Shown here in pieces: positions 1-7,238 of a DNA stretch of 35,609 nucleotides (its first letter is position 1; every line of letters begins with the position of its first letter). This DNA is from Phycisphaerae bacterium (GTDB lineage: Bacteria; Planctomycetota; Phycisphaerae; Tepidisphaerales; Tepidisphaeraceae). The DNA is taken from positions 1-35,609 of the forward strand of contig JAICTV010000028.1 in NCBI GenBank assembly GCA_025936175.1, written 5' to 3'. A model generated the notes under the pieces. The model searched no databases, was not told the origin of the DNA, and saw only the letters and a list, made by a program, of their open reading frames with translations. The position numbers were made by a program, and so were the translations under genes.

Positions 1-1133
1 ACCTTCTTCATCGCCTTGGTCTGCGCGTTTCCGCCGACGCGCGACACGCTGATGCCGACGTTGACCGCCGGGCGCACGCCTGCGAAGAACAGCTCGGGTT
101 CGAGATAGATCTGGCCGTCGGTGATTGAAATGACGTTGGTCGGGATGTAGGCCGAGACGTCGCCGTCCTGGGTTTCGATAATGGGCAGGGCAGTGAGCGA
201 GCCGCCGCCCTTGTCCTCCGAGAGCTTGACGGCGCGTTCAAGCAGGCGGCTGTGGAGATAGAAGACGTCGCCCGGATACGCCTCGCGCCCCGGCGGGCGG
301 CGGAGCAGCAGCGAGAGCTGGCGATATGCCGCCGCCTGCTTCGACAGGTCGTCGTAAACGCACAGCGTGTGCTCGCCCTTCCACATGAAATACTCCGCCA
401 TGGCGCAGCCGGCGTAGGGGGCGATGTACTGCATCGGCGCCGGGTCGGCGGCGGTGGCGATGACGACGGTGGTGTACTCCATCGCGCCGGCAGCCCGCAG
501 CACTTCGACGATGCCGGCGACGGTCGATTCCTTCGAACCGATCGCGACATAAAAGCACTTCACGCCCTTGCCCTTCTGGTTGATGATCGTGTCGAGGGCG
601 ATGGCGGTCTTGCCGGTCTTGCGGTCGCCGATGATCAGCTCGCGCTGACCGCGCCCGATCGGGATCATGGAGTCGATGGCCTTGATGCCGGTGAGCAGCG
701 GCTCCTTGACCGGCTGGCGCTCGGCGATGCCGGGGGCGACGATGTCCATCTTGCGCGTCTCGTTGGAGGCGATCGGACCGCCGCCGTCGAGCGGCTGGCC
801 GAGCGGGTTCACCACCCGGCCGATGACGGCGTCGCCGACGGGCACTTCGAGCAGGCGGCCGGTGGACTTGACCGTGTCGCCTTCCTTGATGTCGAGGTAG
901 TTGCCGAAGATGACGGCGCCGATGGAGTCCTCTTCGAGGTTGAAGACCTGGCCCATCGTTCCGTTCTCGAACTCGAGCAGCTCGCCGGCCATCGCGTTGG
1001 TCAGGCCGTAGATGCGGGCGATGCCGTCGCCGACTTCGATGACGGTGCCGACCTCGCTGACCTGGACTTTCTGCTCGAAGCTGGAGATTTCCCGCTTCAG
1101 AACGCTTGTGATTTCCGCCACGTTGATGGCCAT
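1..1133 (-). CDS. atpA: F1 ATP synthase subunit alpha (partial, C-terminus beyond window)
   Basis: Non-catalytic nucleotide-binding subunit of the F1 head. The frame is open to the left edge, giving 377 residues of a family usually near 500, so only about the last quarter is missing. Visible landmarks are the N-terminal beta-barrel, the Walker A motif GDRKTGKT at residues 169-176, the [20 protein letters not shown] block near 258-277, and the conserved SVSRVGG near 362-368 with the arginine that reaches the catalytic site. The start [10 protein letters not shown] is preceded by GGAGAA (1138-1143) with good spacing. A 67-bp palindromic repeat separates it from atpH and ends directly against this ribosome binding site. 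It is the last gene visible of the minus-strand atp operon; gamma, beta and epsilon are presumably outside. Confidence 0.97.
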   Translation of the reverse strand, partial: MAINVAEITSVLKREISSFEQKVQVSEVGTVIEVGDGIARIYGLTNAMAGELLEFENGTMGQVFNLEEDSIGAVIFGNYLDIKEGDTVKSTGRLLEVPVGDAVIGRVVNPLGQPLDGGGPIASNETRKMDIVAPGIAERQPVKEPLLTGIKAIDSMIPIGRGQRELIIGDRKTGKTAIALDTIINQKGKGVKCFYVAIGSKESTVAGIVEVLRAAGAMEYTTVVIATAADPAPMQYIAPYAGCAMAEYFMWKGEHTLCVYDDLSKQAAAYRQLSLLLRRPPGREAYPGDVFYLHSRLLERAVKLSEDKGGGSLTALPIIETQDGDVSAYIPTNVISITDGQIYLEPELFFAGVRPAVNVGISVSRVGGNAQTKAMKK

Positions 1134-1143
1134 TGTCTTCTCC

Positions 1144-1210
1144 GTAGCATGGCCGTCTCGGCCATGTCTCTTCGACTACCAAACCGGCATGAGCGAGACG
1201 CCCATGCTAC
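1144..1210. repeat. Palindromic intergenic repeat, copy 1 (between atpH and atpA)
   Basis: The left end GTAGCATGGCCG and the right end CGCCCATGCTAC are inverted copies, and each end can also fold on itself around a TCT or AGA loop. A second copy of the same family lies at 13695-13779. The atpH stop codon (TAG, 1207-1209) lies within the repeat end, and the atpA Shine-Dalgarno abuts the other end. It resembles REP- or MITE-like elements; no transposase is nearby. Confidence 0.85.
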
Positions 1211-1773
1211 TTCGGCGCGGACGCCAATAGCTGCTGCTTCATCGCTTCCAACTGGTACTTCACGCTCGCGTCGATCAGCTTGTCGCCGACCTTGAGCACT
1301 ACGCCGCCGATGATGTTCGCGTCTTCGTGCTGGCGGATGATCGCCTCGCGTCCCAGCGCGGCGCTGATGCGCTGTTTCGCCTTCTCGAACTGCTCGGGCG
1401 AGAGTCGCTGGGCGACGGTCATGTCCACGTTGACGCGGCCCTGCTGCTTCTCGAGCAGCGTCGCGTAAGCCGTCGCGACTTCCGCGATGAGGCCGAGCCG
1501 GCCGTGCTTGTTCATCACGCCCAGCGCGTTGAACAGCAGCGGCGAGACGTTGTTTCGGAAGATGCGCTCGAGGATCTGCTCGCGCTCGTCGACCCCGATC
1601 GCCGGGTTGCTAAGGATCTCCTGCGCCGACGGGTTGTCCTGCACGATGCGGCGAAGATCGAAAAGCTCGAGGCCGAGCGCGTCGGCGGACTTCTGCTCGT
1701 CGGCCAGCTCCAGCAGCGACTGCGCGTAGGCGAGCGCGGTCGGCGAGAAGCGGTTTGCGTCGTAGTGCGCCAT
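1207..1773 (-). CDS. atpH: F1 ATP synthase subunit delta
   Basis: Delta (OSCP-type) subunit that ties the F1 alpha/beta head to the peripheral stalk. The 188-residue length matches the family. The N-terminal helical domain (SPTALAYAQSLLELADEQ) and the C-terminal signature (ANIIGGVVLKVGDKLIDASV, about 153-172) are clear. It sits 6 nt downstream of atpF and upstream of atpA in the usual order. The last sense codon AAG is followed by a TAG lying in the repeat at 1144-1210, so the repeat has become part of this gene's end. Confidence 0.96.
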   Translation of the reverse strand: MAHYDANRFSPTALAYAQSLLELADEQKSADALGLELFDLRRIVQDNPSAQEILSNPAIGVDEREQILERIFRNNVSPLLFNALGVMNKHGRLGLIAEVATAYATLLEKQQGRVNVDMTVAQRLSPEQFEKAKQRISAALGREAIIRQHEDANIIGGVVLKVGDKLIDASVKYQLEAMKQQLLASAPK

Positions 1774-1779
1774 GGGTGA

Positions 1780-2502
1780 TTAAACCTTCCCGGCCGTCTG
1801 AAGCTGCTCGAGGCTGCGGGCCACGATGTCGCGCTGATCGTCGGGATTGAGGTTGCGGCGGAGGATCTTCTCGGCGATCCCCGTCGAGAGCTCGGCCGCC
1901 TGGGCGTAGATGTCATTGAGCGCGGATTTGCGGGCCGCCTCGATGTCGCGCTGCGCCCGCTCCTTGGCTTCTTCCGCTTCCTGCTGCGCCTGCATCCGCA
2001 GCGAGGTCGCGAGCTTCTCGGCGTCGGCGGACGCCTTGGCGAGCATGTCGCGGATCTGCCCCTCGGCGGCGGCGAGGCGGGCGTTGTATTCGCCCAGCGT
2101 CTGCTCCGCCTTCTTGCGCGAGGCCTCGGCGTCGGCGATGTCCTGGCGGATCTTCTGCTCGCGCGCCTTGAGCCCCGCCAGCACGTTCCGCCACGCCGTC
2201 GGGTACAGGATTACCAGCAGGACGATGAAGATGATCACGACCCACAGCGCCTGAAGCTGCGTGACGCGGCTGGTCGGGTCCGGGAGGAGCGGGGGCTTGG
2301 CCTCGTGCTCGCCTCCATGCTCACCCTCGCCGCCGTGCTCCATCGCGGCGTCGGCGTTGTGCGGTGCGGCGGAAGCGGCATCGGCGGCATCGTGCGCGGC
2401 GTGGGCGGTGTCGCGGACCGCGCCTTCCTGCGCGTGCGCCGACGACGGCGCGTGCGCCGCCCACGTCAGCAGCGCGATGAACAGAACCATTCGCTTGAGC
2501 AT
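1780..2502 (-). CDS. atpF: Fo ATP synthase subunit b with signal peptide and His-rich ectodomain
   Basis: Peripheral stalk subunit. I place the start at the ATG at 2500-2502 (MLKRMVLF), which follows a GAGGTG ribosome binding site; the frame stays open further upstream but without support. The 240 residues comprise a likely signal peptide (1-24, ending AHA), an extracytoplasmic Ala/His/Glu-rich stretch with EHGGEGEHGGEHE near 55-67, a transmembrane helix near 82-101, and a long charged coiled coil (about 110-200) as expected for the stalk. A classical b subunit has only a few residues before its membrane helix, so the roughly 80-residue N-terminal extension is unusual. It lies between atpE and atpH in the atp operon. 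Confidence 0.94.
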   Translation of the reverse strand: MLKRMVLFIALLTWAAHAPSSAHAQEGAVRDTAHAAHDAADAASAAPHNADAAMEHGGEGEHGGEHEAKPPLLPDPTSRVTQLQALWVVIIFIVLLVILYPTAWRNVLAGLKAREQKIRQDIADAEASRKKAEQTLGEYNARLAAAEGQIRDMLAKASADAEKLATSLRMQAQQEAEEAKERAQRDIEAARKSALNDIYAQAAELSTGIAEKILRRNLNPDDQRDIVARSLEQLQTAGKV

Positions 2503-2520
2503 TCGTGTCACCTCGAAAGC

Positions 2521-2547
2521 CGCCGACAGGCTATTCGCCTGTCGGCG
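2521..2547. promoter_or_regulatory. Strong hairpin between atpE and atpF
   Basis: A perfect 11-bp inverted repeat, CGCCGACAGGC and GCCTGTCGGCG, around a TATTC loop in the 65-nt gap between atpE and atpF. No T-run follows, so an RNA-processing or mRNA-stability element, or an attenuator, is more likely than a full terminator. The function is inferred. Confidence 0.7.
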
Positions 2548-2567
2548 ACTGAATATCCGACGAGTCA

Positions 2568-2852
2568 TTACCACGCCGTCGTGCCGGCGGCGATCTTGCC
2601 GGCGAGCTGCAGCGCGATGACCAGCGCGAAGAAGGTGAAGCCTTCGATCAGCGCCGCGGCGATGATCATGTTGGTGCCGATGCGGCCGCCGGCCTCGGGC
2701 TGACGGGCGATGCCTTCCATCGCCTGACCGGCCAGGTGGCCGATGCCCTTGGCGGCGCCGATCACGATCAGCCCCGCGCCGATGCCGGCGCCCAGCGCGA
2801 TCGTGCCACGCTCGGGAAAGAGCGCGGTCTGCGCGAGCAGGTCCATCATCAT
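2568..2852 (-). CDS. atpE: Fo ATP synthase subunit c
   Basis: Proteolipid of the rotor ring, 94 residues with two transmembrane helices. Helix 1 is Gly-rich (GAGIGAGLIVIGAA). The polar loop contains the conserved ARQPEA (about 49-54). Helix 2 carries the ion-binding carboxylate Glu70 in AALIEGFTFFAL. The residue after the Glu is Gly rather than the Ser/Thr typical of sodium-binding rings, so proton coupling is more likely (inference). Three ATGs occur in tandem; the first (2850-2852) has a GGAGGA ribosome binding site 8 nt upstream, so I chose it. A small hairpin (2865-2881) overlaps the upstream edge of that site. Confidence 0.97.
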   Translation of the reverse strand: MMMDLLAQTALFPERGTIALGAGIGAGLIVIGAAKGIGHLAGQAMEGIARQPEAGGRIGTNMIIAAALIEGFTFFALVIALQLAGKIAAGTTAW

Positions 2853-2864
2853 GACTGTTCTCCT

Positions 2865-2881
2865 CCGGATGCTTCATCCGG
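2865..2881. promoter_or_regulatory. Hairpin at the atpE ribosome binding site
   Basis: A perfect 7-bp stem, CCGGATG and CATCCGG, with a CTT loop. It overlaps the 5' end of the atpE Shine-Dalgarno (GGAGGA, 2861-2866 on the minus strand). It could tune translation of the most abundant Fo subunit; this is inference. Confidence 0.55.
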
Positions 2882-2995
2882 AACTGTGCGACGCACGCGG
2901 CACAACTTAGATGGCCGGGCGAGTCGCGGATGTATGTTGTGCCGACCTTCGATTAGTTAGCCCGGGCGTCGGCTGCTCGGGCGAGTTTTGTTTCG

Positions 2996-3020
2996 AATCT
3001 GAAATTTCAAATTTCAGATT
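2996..3020. repeat. AT-rich perfect palindrome after atpB
   Basis: AATCTGAAATTT and AAATTTCAGATT form a 12-bp perfect inverted repeat around a single C, followed by a further partial copy (TTCAGATTTCA). It begins 16 nt past the atpB stop, between atpB and atpE, and stands out as AT-rich in GC-rich surroundings. It may be an mRNA-processing or stability structure, or a dispersed repeat. Confidence 0.7.
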
Positions 3021-3035
3021 TCAGATTTCACATCA

Positions 3036-4175
3036 TCAGTGCTCCGGCGCCACCGCGCTGGCGATGAACAAGGTCGTCAGGAACGTGAAGATGTAGGCCT
3101 GCAGGAACGCAACGAACAGTTCCAGCACGCGGATCAACAAGCTCAGAACCGTCACCGGCACGCCGACGCCGATCTGCGCCGCCGCGCCGGCCGTCACCGG
3201 AATCAAAAAGACCAGCGCCGCCAGCACGATGTGGCCGGCGATCATGTTGGCGAAGAGACGGATCATCAACGCGAACGGCTTGATGCAGGCGCCGACAATC
3301 TCGAGCAGGAGGAGCAGGAGGAAGACCGGAAAATCCACCAGCCACATGATTCCGCTCTGCCCCGGCTGCGGCTTGAACGGGTGCGGCGCGAAGTTCCACA
3401 GATACAGCGGCACCGCCAGCAGCCAGGCGGCCGCCGGGTTCATCCCTTTGCCGTGGGCGTGACCATGACCGTCACCCTGGCGGACGCCGTCGCGATGGTG
3501 CCCTTTGGAGTAACTCTCGTCGTCTTCGTAGTGTCGTGTCGGGCTTCCGACGGCGCGGAAGTCGCCTGGGACGTCCGCGGCGAGGGCTTCGCCGCGGACG
3601 TGCTCCAGATCATGAGCCGCTTCGTGACCGTGCGTGCCCTCGGATGAGTGTTCTTCGTGATGAGCGTGATGTCCGTACGTGCCGTCGATCAGCGACCACG
3701 CGACCTGCGCGATCCCGTTGAAGTGAATGAAGATCAGCGCGCACAAGGCGAGCCCGCCGGTGGTCGTCAGCGTGCCGGTTGCGGTGCCGCTGAACTCGTG
3801 CTCGCGGCCGTCGAAGATCGAGACGAACTCCGCGATCGGCAACTGTCCCAGCAGGTTGCAGAAGAGGATGAAGAAGAACAGCGTCCACAGAAAGGGGAGG
3901 AAGCGATCGGTGTGCTCCTTGAGCGCGGGCCGGAAGACTTCGACGCGGAGGAACTCGAGGATCGATTCGAAGAAGTTGGTCGCACCGGCGGGCGCTTCGG
4001 CGACCGGGCGGTTGAACAGCTTGGGGAAGATCAGCAGCATCAAGACTGCGGCCACCACCGCCATCACCATCTGGTTGGTGATCGGCAGGCCGCCGACGGT
4101 GAAAAGCGTGTGCGGCAGCACGTGATCGATCGGGTCGCCGGAGGCCAGCAGCGTGAGCAGGGTGATCGTCGTCAT
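3036..4175 (-). CDS. atpB: Fo ATP synthase subunit a with His-rich insertion
   Basis: Stator subunit forming the ion half-channels against the c ring. The 379 residues are longer than many bacterial a subunits because of an insertion at about 166-244 rich in His, Glu and Gly (HHAHHEEHSSEGTHGHE and GHGHAHGKG). The functional core is intact: a first helix near 35-50, FLPFLWTLFFFILFCNLLGQLP (93-113), and IKPFALMIRLFANMIAGH (298-315) with the essential Arg306. By analogy with the E. coli a subunit the insertion falls in a cytoplasmic loop. Part of it is encoded by a perfect palindrome (3572-3600). The start overlaps the stop of the upstream gene by 4 nt (ATGA), pointing to translational coupling. 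Confidence 0.96.
   Translation of the reverse strand: MTTITLLTLLASGDPIDHVLPHTLFTVGGLPITNQMVMAVVAAVLMLLIFPKLFNRPVAEAPAGATNFFESILEFLRVEVFRPALKEHTDRFLPFLWTLFFFILFCNLLGQLPIAEFVSIFDGREHEFSGTATGTLTTTGGLALCALIFIHFNGIAQVAWSLIDGTYGHHAHHEEHSSEGTHGHEAAHDLEHVRGEALAADVPGDFRAVGSPTRHYEDDESYSKGHHRDGVRQGDGHGHAHGKGMNPAAAWLLAVPLYLWNFAPHPFKPQPGQSGIMWLVDFPVFLLLLLLEIVGACIKPFALMIRLFANMIAGHIVLAALVFLIPVTAGAAAQIGVGVPVTVLSLLIRVLELFVAFLQAYIFTFLTTLFIASAVAPEH
3572..3600. repeat. Palindrome inside the atpB coding sequence
   Basis: A perfect 12-bp inverted repeat, CGTCCGCGGCGA and TCGCCGCGGACG, around GGGCT. It encodes about residues 192-202 of subunit a, within the non-conserved insertion. This looks like a palindromic element carried in frame in a coding sequence. 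Confidence 0.75.
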
Positions 4176-4564
4176 GGTTGTTTGGTCGCCAGCGGCGCCT
4201 TCTTAATGGCGGCGGCGAAGGTCGCCACCAGCGCGATCAGCGAGAGCCAGTAAAACGCGAGCAGCCAGTAGAAGAAGGACGGGTGCAGCCCGAACTTTCC
4301 GAACAGCGCGACGGCGGCGAGAGCGATGCCGACGAAGAGGTGCGCCATCGATCCGACGAGCGCGGACTGCGCCATCCCGAGCTGCGTCGCGCCGCGCGAG
4401 AGAATGAGCGGAAGCATCGCGGCGACGCAAGCCAGCGCGATCGCGCCGCCGGCGATCGACATCTCGATCGGGTGCAGCTTCCGTCCGGTGATCATGCAAA
4501 GCGCGCATCCGCCGGCGACGGTGGCGAGGAGGCTTGCGGGGATGGTGAGCCAGGTGTTTCGCAT
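4172..4564 (-). CDS. AtpI-like membrane protein of the ATP synthase operon
   Basis: A 130-residue protein with four hydrophobic segments, near 6-25, 36-55, 65-88 and 96-120, and a Lys-rich C-terminus. Size, topology and position directly before atpB match the AtpI/UncI-type assembly proteins, which help c-ring assembly or ion supply. Sequence identity to AtpI cannot be judged by eye, so the call rests mainly on topology and context. Its stop overlaps the atpB start by 4 nt. No Shine-Dalgarno is evident before its own start. Confidence 0.75.
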   Translation of the reverse strand: MRNTWLTIPASLLATVAGGCALCMITGRKLHPIEMSIAGGAIALACVAAMLPLILSRGATQLGMAQSALVGSMAHLFVGIALAAVALFGKFGLHPSFFYWLLAFYWLSLIALVATFAAAIKKAPLATKQP

Positions 4565-4604
4565 GCGCGTGCGCGGCAGTGGCGACGTGTTCCGCGGCGG
4601 CCAG

Positions 4605-4823
4605 TCAGTCCTTGTTGATCCGGATCGCTTCCTTGATCAGCAGGTACAGCCCGCCGGCCAGACCGATCATCGATCCGATGATCTCTCCCTTGTTTCCCCA
4701 GCCGTACTTGTGCCCGAGCCAGTAGCCGACGCCATATCCGACCCCGACGCCGACCGCGACCTGCAAGCCAACCATCGCGAGGTTGGCGTGGTCCGATCCA
4801 TCGTCGCGGTCCTGTTTGGCCAT
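4605..4823 (-). CDS. AtpZ-like small membrane protein (putative ATP synthase subunit)
   Basis: A 72-residue protein: a charged N-terminus (MAKQDRDDGSDHANL) followed by two Gly-rich helices with GVGVGYGVGYWLG and GSMIGLAGGLYLLIKEA. This matches the AtpZ / F0F1-ATPase subunit family often found first in atp operons. I use the ATG at 4821-4823, where family-like sequence begins; the frame stays open upstream to 4913. No Shine-Dalgarno is visible. Instead a hairpin with a six-T loop (4826-4845) ends 2 nt before the ATG, so the start is the least certain point. Confidence 0.78.
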   Translation of the reverse strand: MAKQDRDDGSDHANLAMVGLQVAVGVGVGYGVGYWLGHKYGWGNKGEIIGSMIGLAGGLYLLIKEAIRINKD

Positions 4824-4825
4824 GG

Positions 4826-4845
4826 TTCGTGCAAAAAAGCACGAA
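4826..4845. promoter_or_regulatory. Hairpin directly before the first atp operon gene
   Basis: TTCGTGC and GCACGAA form a perfect 7-bp stem with a six-base homopolymer loop (T on the transcript strand). It occupies the place where the ribosome binding site of the 4605-4823 gene should be. It is a possible translational or attenuation element in the atp leader. Confidence 0.5.
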
Positions 4846-4894
4846 GGGATCCCGTTCACCTCCCGGTTACACACGTTTCCGGAGGTGGGGCGAT

Positions 4895-4923
4895 AGAGTA
4901 GTGGGGCGTGCAAAACCGGTCAA
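4895..4923 (-). promoter_or_regulatory. Probable atp operon promoter
   Basis: On the minus strand, -35 TTGACC (4918-4923) and -10 TACTCT (4895-4900) are separated by exactly 17 bp. This is a good sigma70-type match placed about 70 nt upstream of the first atp gene. The -10 box overlaps, on the opposite strand, a TAGAGT hexamer (4894-4899) that could serve the divergent gene at 4908. Confidence 0.65.
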
Positions 4924-6593
4924 GAAAGCGGGTGGGATCTCTCGCCCTCGTCATCGTCGTGTCAGCGGTGATCTTTCTCACCGGCATCGACTGGGGGCTG
5001 CCTTCACGGACGGCCGATCCATTTCTCTTCGGCGATCAACCGGCCTGGAGCGGCGGGAAGATCATCGCGCTCGCGCCGCCGCAAGCCGTGGATGCCGCGG
5101 CGGATGTCGATGCGAACCCGATTCGGCGCGGCAGTCCCATCGTCCTGAATGAGACCGATGCGCAGCGGGCGGAGATCGTCCGCCGCTATCGGCTGATGAG
5201 CTATCAGCCGGATGAGTTCATCACGCTCAAATCGCTGTCGCGGATCCGTGAGAATCGTGGCGACCCGCGGCTGTATCAGTACGGGGGATTGTGGATTTAT
5301 CCGGTGGGCGTGCTGCTGAAGCTTGCGTCGATCGTCGGCGCGGTCGATCTGCGATCGGATCAGGCGTTTTATCTCGACCATCCTGAGTCGTTCGGACGGT
5401 TTTACATTGTTGCCCGGTGTTACTCAGCGATGTGGGGCGTGATCGGCGCGGTTGCGGTCTTCTGGATCGTCTCGCGCCTGACCAGCGGGATTCTCCTGGC
5501 GACGGCGGCGGGCGTCGGCTTCGCGCTCATGCCGGTTGTCGTGAACATGGCCCACGAGGCCAAGCCGCATCTGCCGGGCGCGGTGCTCGTCTTGCTGACG
5601 ATCGCCGCGGCGGCGAAATATATCGAGGTCGGCAAGCGCCGATGCGCGATCATCGCCGGTGCACTCGCGGGCGCGGCGTTCGGGATGATCCTCACCGGCG
5701 TCGTCGCGTTCAGCGTGCTGGCGGCGATGGGGGTCAGCCGTCGCGAGAAATGGATCGCGAATCTCGCACTCGCCATCGTCGCGGCAATTGTGGTTTACGC
5801 GATCACCAATCCCTTCGTCGTCGTCAACGCGATCGCGCGGCCGCAACTGCTGCGCTCCAACCTCGGCAACACTGCCGAGATGTATCACGTCAGCGTCGGC
5901 GGGGTGGCGAACGCGCTGTCGCTGATCGTCGAAGGGACGTCGCCCGTGCTGACCGCCGCCGGCGTCGCGGGGGCGGCATTCCTGCTCGCGTCATCGATCG
6001 GACGACGCGACGGCAGCCGCATCGGCTGGCTGATCGCCGCGCCGGCGGCGCTCGTGATGATCCAGTTCGTGCTCCTCGCGACCAGCAAGCCGCCGGAGTA
6101 CGGAAGGTTCGCGCTGCTGATCGACGTGTCGCTGCTGATCGCCGCGTTCGCGGCGGTGGGGCGGGTGAAGGACGATCGCCCGCGAGTGGCGCTGGCGGGA
6201 TTACTCGTCGCGTTCACCGCGGTCGGAGCGTACCCGTACCTCCGCGGTTTCCTGCGCGATTCTCGGCCGATGACGTCGCGACTGGAAGCGGCGGAGCGGT
6301 TGAAATCCCTCGCGGACGAAGGAGCCAGGACGATTCGCGTCGCCGCCGAACCGGCGCCCTACGTCATGCCGCCGGTCGATCTCTTTCGGTACCAACTGGT
6401 TCTCCCGGCGGCAAAACCGCAAACGGTCGGCGTGAGCGCGGACGTGATGATCGCGATCGATTCCGCGCACGCCGCCGCGCCCGTCAGTTGGGCCGATGCC
6501 CGGTTCATCATCGTCTCGCCGATGGAAAAAGTCCGCTCGCTGCAGCGACTTGCCACTCGCCCGGCCGCGGCGACGCGGGTATCTTCGCCCTGA
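4908..6593 (+). CDS. Polytopic membrane protein, GT-C / PMT-type glycosyltransferase-like
   Basis: A 561-residue protein with an N-terminal membrane segment (about 11-27), an extracytoplasmic loop, then a series of hydrophobic helices from about 160 to 450 and a soluble C-terminal part. The loop contains SYQPDEFITL with an acidic pair at 102-103, followed by QYGGLWIYPVG. This layout is typical of ArnT/PMT-like lipid-linked sugar transferases, where an Asp/Glu in the first loop is catalytic. I infer transfer of a sugar from a polyprenyl-phosphate donor at the outer face of the membrane; donor and acceptor cannot be told. The start is a GTG with no clear ribosome binding site, preceded by a TAGAGT hexamer 8 nt upstream. 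It overlaps the next gene by one base (TGATG). Confidence 0.7.
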   Translation: MQNRSRKRVGSLALVIVVSAVIFLTGIDWGLPSRTADPFLFGDQPAWSGGKIIALAPPQAVDAAADVDANPIRRGSPIVLNETDAQRAEIVRRYRLMSYQPDEFITLKSLSRIRENRGDPRLYQYGGLWIYPVGVLLKLASIVGAVDLRSDQAFYLDHPESFGRFYIVARCYSAMWGVIGAVAVFWIVSRLTSGILLATAAGVGFALMPVVVNMAHEAKPHLPGAVLVLLTIAAAAKYIEVGKRRCAIIAGALAGAAFGMILTGVVAFSVLAAMGVSRREKWIANLALAIVAAIVVYAITNPFVVVNAIARPQLLRSNLGNTAEMYHVSVGGVANALSLIVEGTSPVLTAAGVAGAAFLLASSIGRRDGSRIGWLIAAPAALVMIQFVLLATSKPPEYGRFALLIDVSLLIAAFAAVGRVKDDRPRVALAGLLVAFTAVGAYPYLRGFLRDSRPMTSRLEAAERLKSLADEGARTIRVAAEPAPYVMPPVDLFRYQLVLPAAKPQTVGVSADVMIAIDSAHAAAPVSWADARFIIVSPMEKVRSLQRLATRPAAATRVSSP

Positions 6594-7132
6594 TGCTGCC
6601 CGCGCTCCCTTCTTTCCCGCTGGCCGACGGCGTCGTGATCGGCGAGATCTCCGGCATTACCACGGCGATCGTCGTCTTCATCTTCGCGTGCGTCGCCTTC
6701 CCGCACCTGGTGAAGAACAAGACGCAGTTCTACGCCGCCTTCGCCGCCGTGCTGATCATCATCCTGCTGCACAGCCTCAACATCATGATCGGGACAGCCG
6801 GCTTCCAGGTTTTCGCCGGCGCGCTGACCGGACTGTTGCAGCTCGGCGCGATCGTGCTGCTGTTCGCCGGTTGCGGCGGGATGTCGATCAGCGAGCTGGC
6901 AGGCGAGATGAAAGGCGCGTACGACGATTTCCGCGGCGGCGGGACGGAAGAGAAGACGGTCATCGTCCCGCTGAGCGGCGAAATGCCCAGGCCGCGGCAG
7001 CAGCCCGCGTCCTCGGCGAACGTTTCAGTCGAAGCGCCGCCCGCGGAGAAGATCGATCTGCCGCCGAACGCGGGCTGGCCTACGAAAACGCCGCAAGGCA
7101 AGAGCGACGATTCGAGCATACCATTGGAATGA
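6593..7132 (+). CDS. Small membrane protein of unknown function
   Basis: 179 residues. Three hydrophobic segments (about 16-36, 45-65 and 70-97) are followed by a hydrophilic tail rich in Pro, Ser and Glu (PRPRQQPASSANVSVEAPPAEK). The start ATG shares its A with the stop of the upstream gene (TGATG at 6591-6595), so translation is probably coupled. A longer open frame reads upstream of this start in the same phase but overlaps the 4908 gene throughout and looks like shadow. I do not recognise a family. Confidence 0.75.
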   Translation: MLPALPSFPLADGVVIGEISGITTAIVVFIFACVAFPHLVKNKTQFYAAFAAVLIIILLHSLNIMIGTAGFQVFAGALTGLLQLGAIVLLFAGCGGMSISELAGEMKGAYDDFRGGGTEEKTVIVPLSGEMPRPRQQPASSANVSVEAPPAEKIDLPPNAGWPTKTPQGKSDDSSIPLE

Positions 7133-7151
7133 CGCGCCGCTGGGAGGGACT

Positions 7152-7181
7152 TTGGCGTCCGGCGGGCTCTGTGTTTACAAT
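7152..7181 (+). promoter_or_regulatory. Probable promoter of the GspE-like gene
   Basis: -35 TTGGCG (7152-7157), an 18-bp spacer, and -10 TACAAT (7176-7181), followed by a leader of about 50 nt and a clear AAGGAG ribosome binding site (7228-7233) before the ATG at 7239. Confidence 0.55.
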
Positions 7182-7238
7182 CGGAGTCGGCTGTCCGCGT
7201 GTGCGCCGCGTGAGAGCAGGCGCGTGTAAGGAGTTTAG

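Noticed and set aside
238-1182. Long minus-strand frame of 314 residues in another phase of atpA
   Set aside because: Extremely Arg/Gly/His-rich, no motifs; the true atpA frame covers the region with a Walker A motif and continues off the edge.
1780-2877. Single 365-residue frame running from upstream of atpE into atpF
   Set aside because: Its first ~100 residues are a shifted reading of atpE. The AtpF sequence begins at the ATG at 2500-2502 with its own ribosome site.
5417-7132. 571-residue plus-strand frame overlapping the GT-C-like gene
   Set aside because: The first ~390 residues are an Arg/Asp-rich shadow. Only the part from 6593 is protein-like and has a coupled start.
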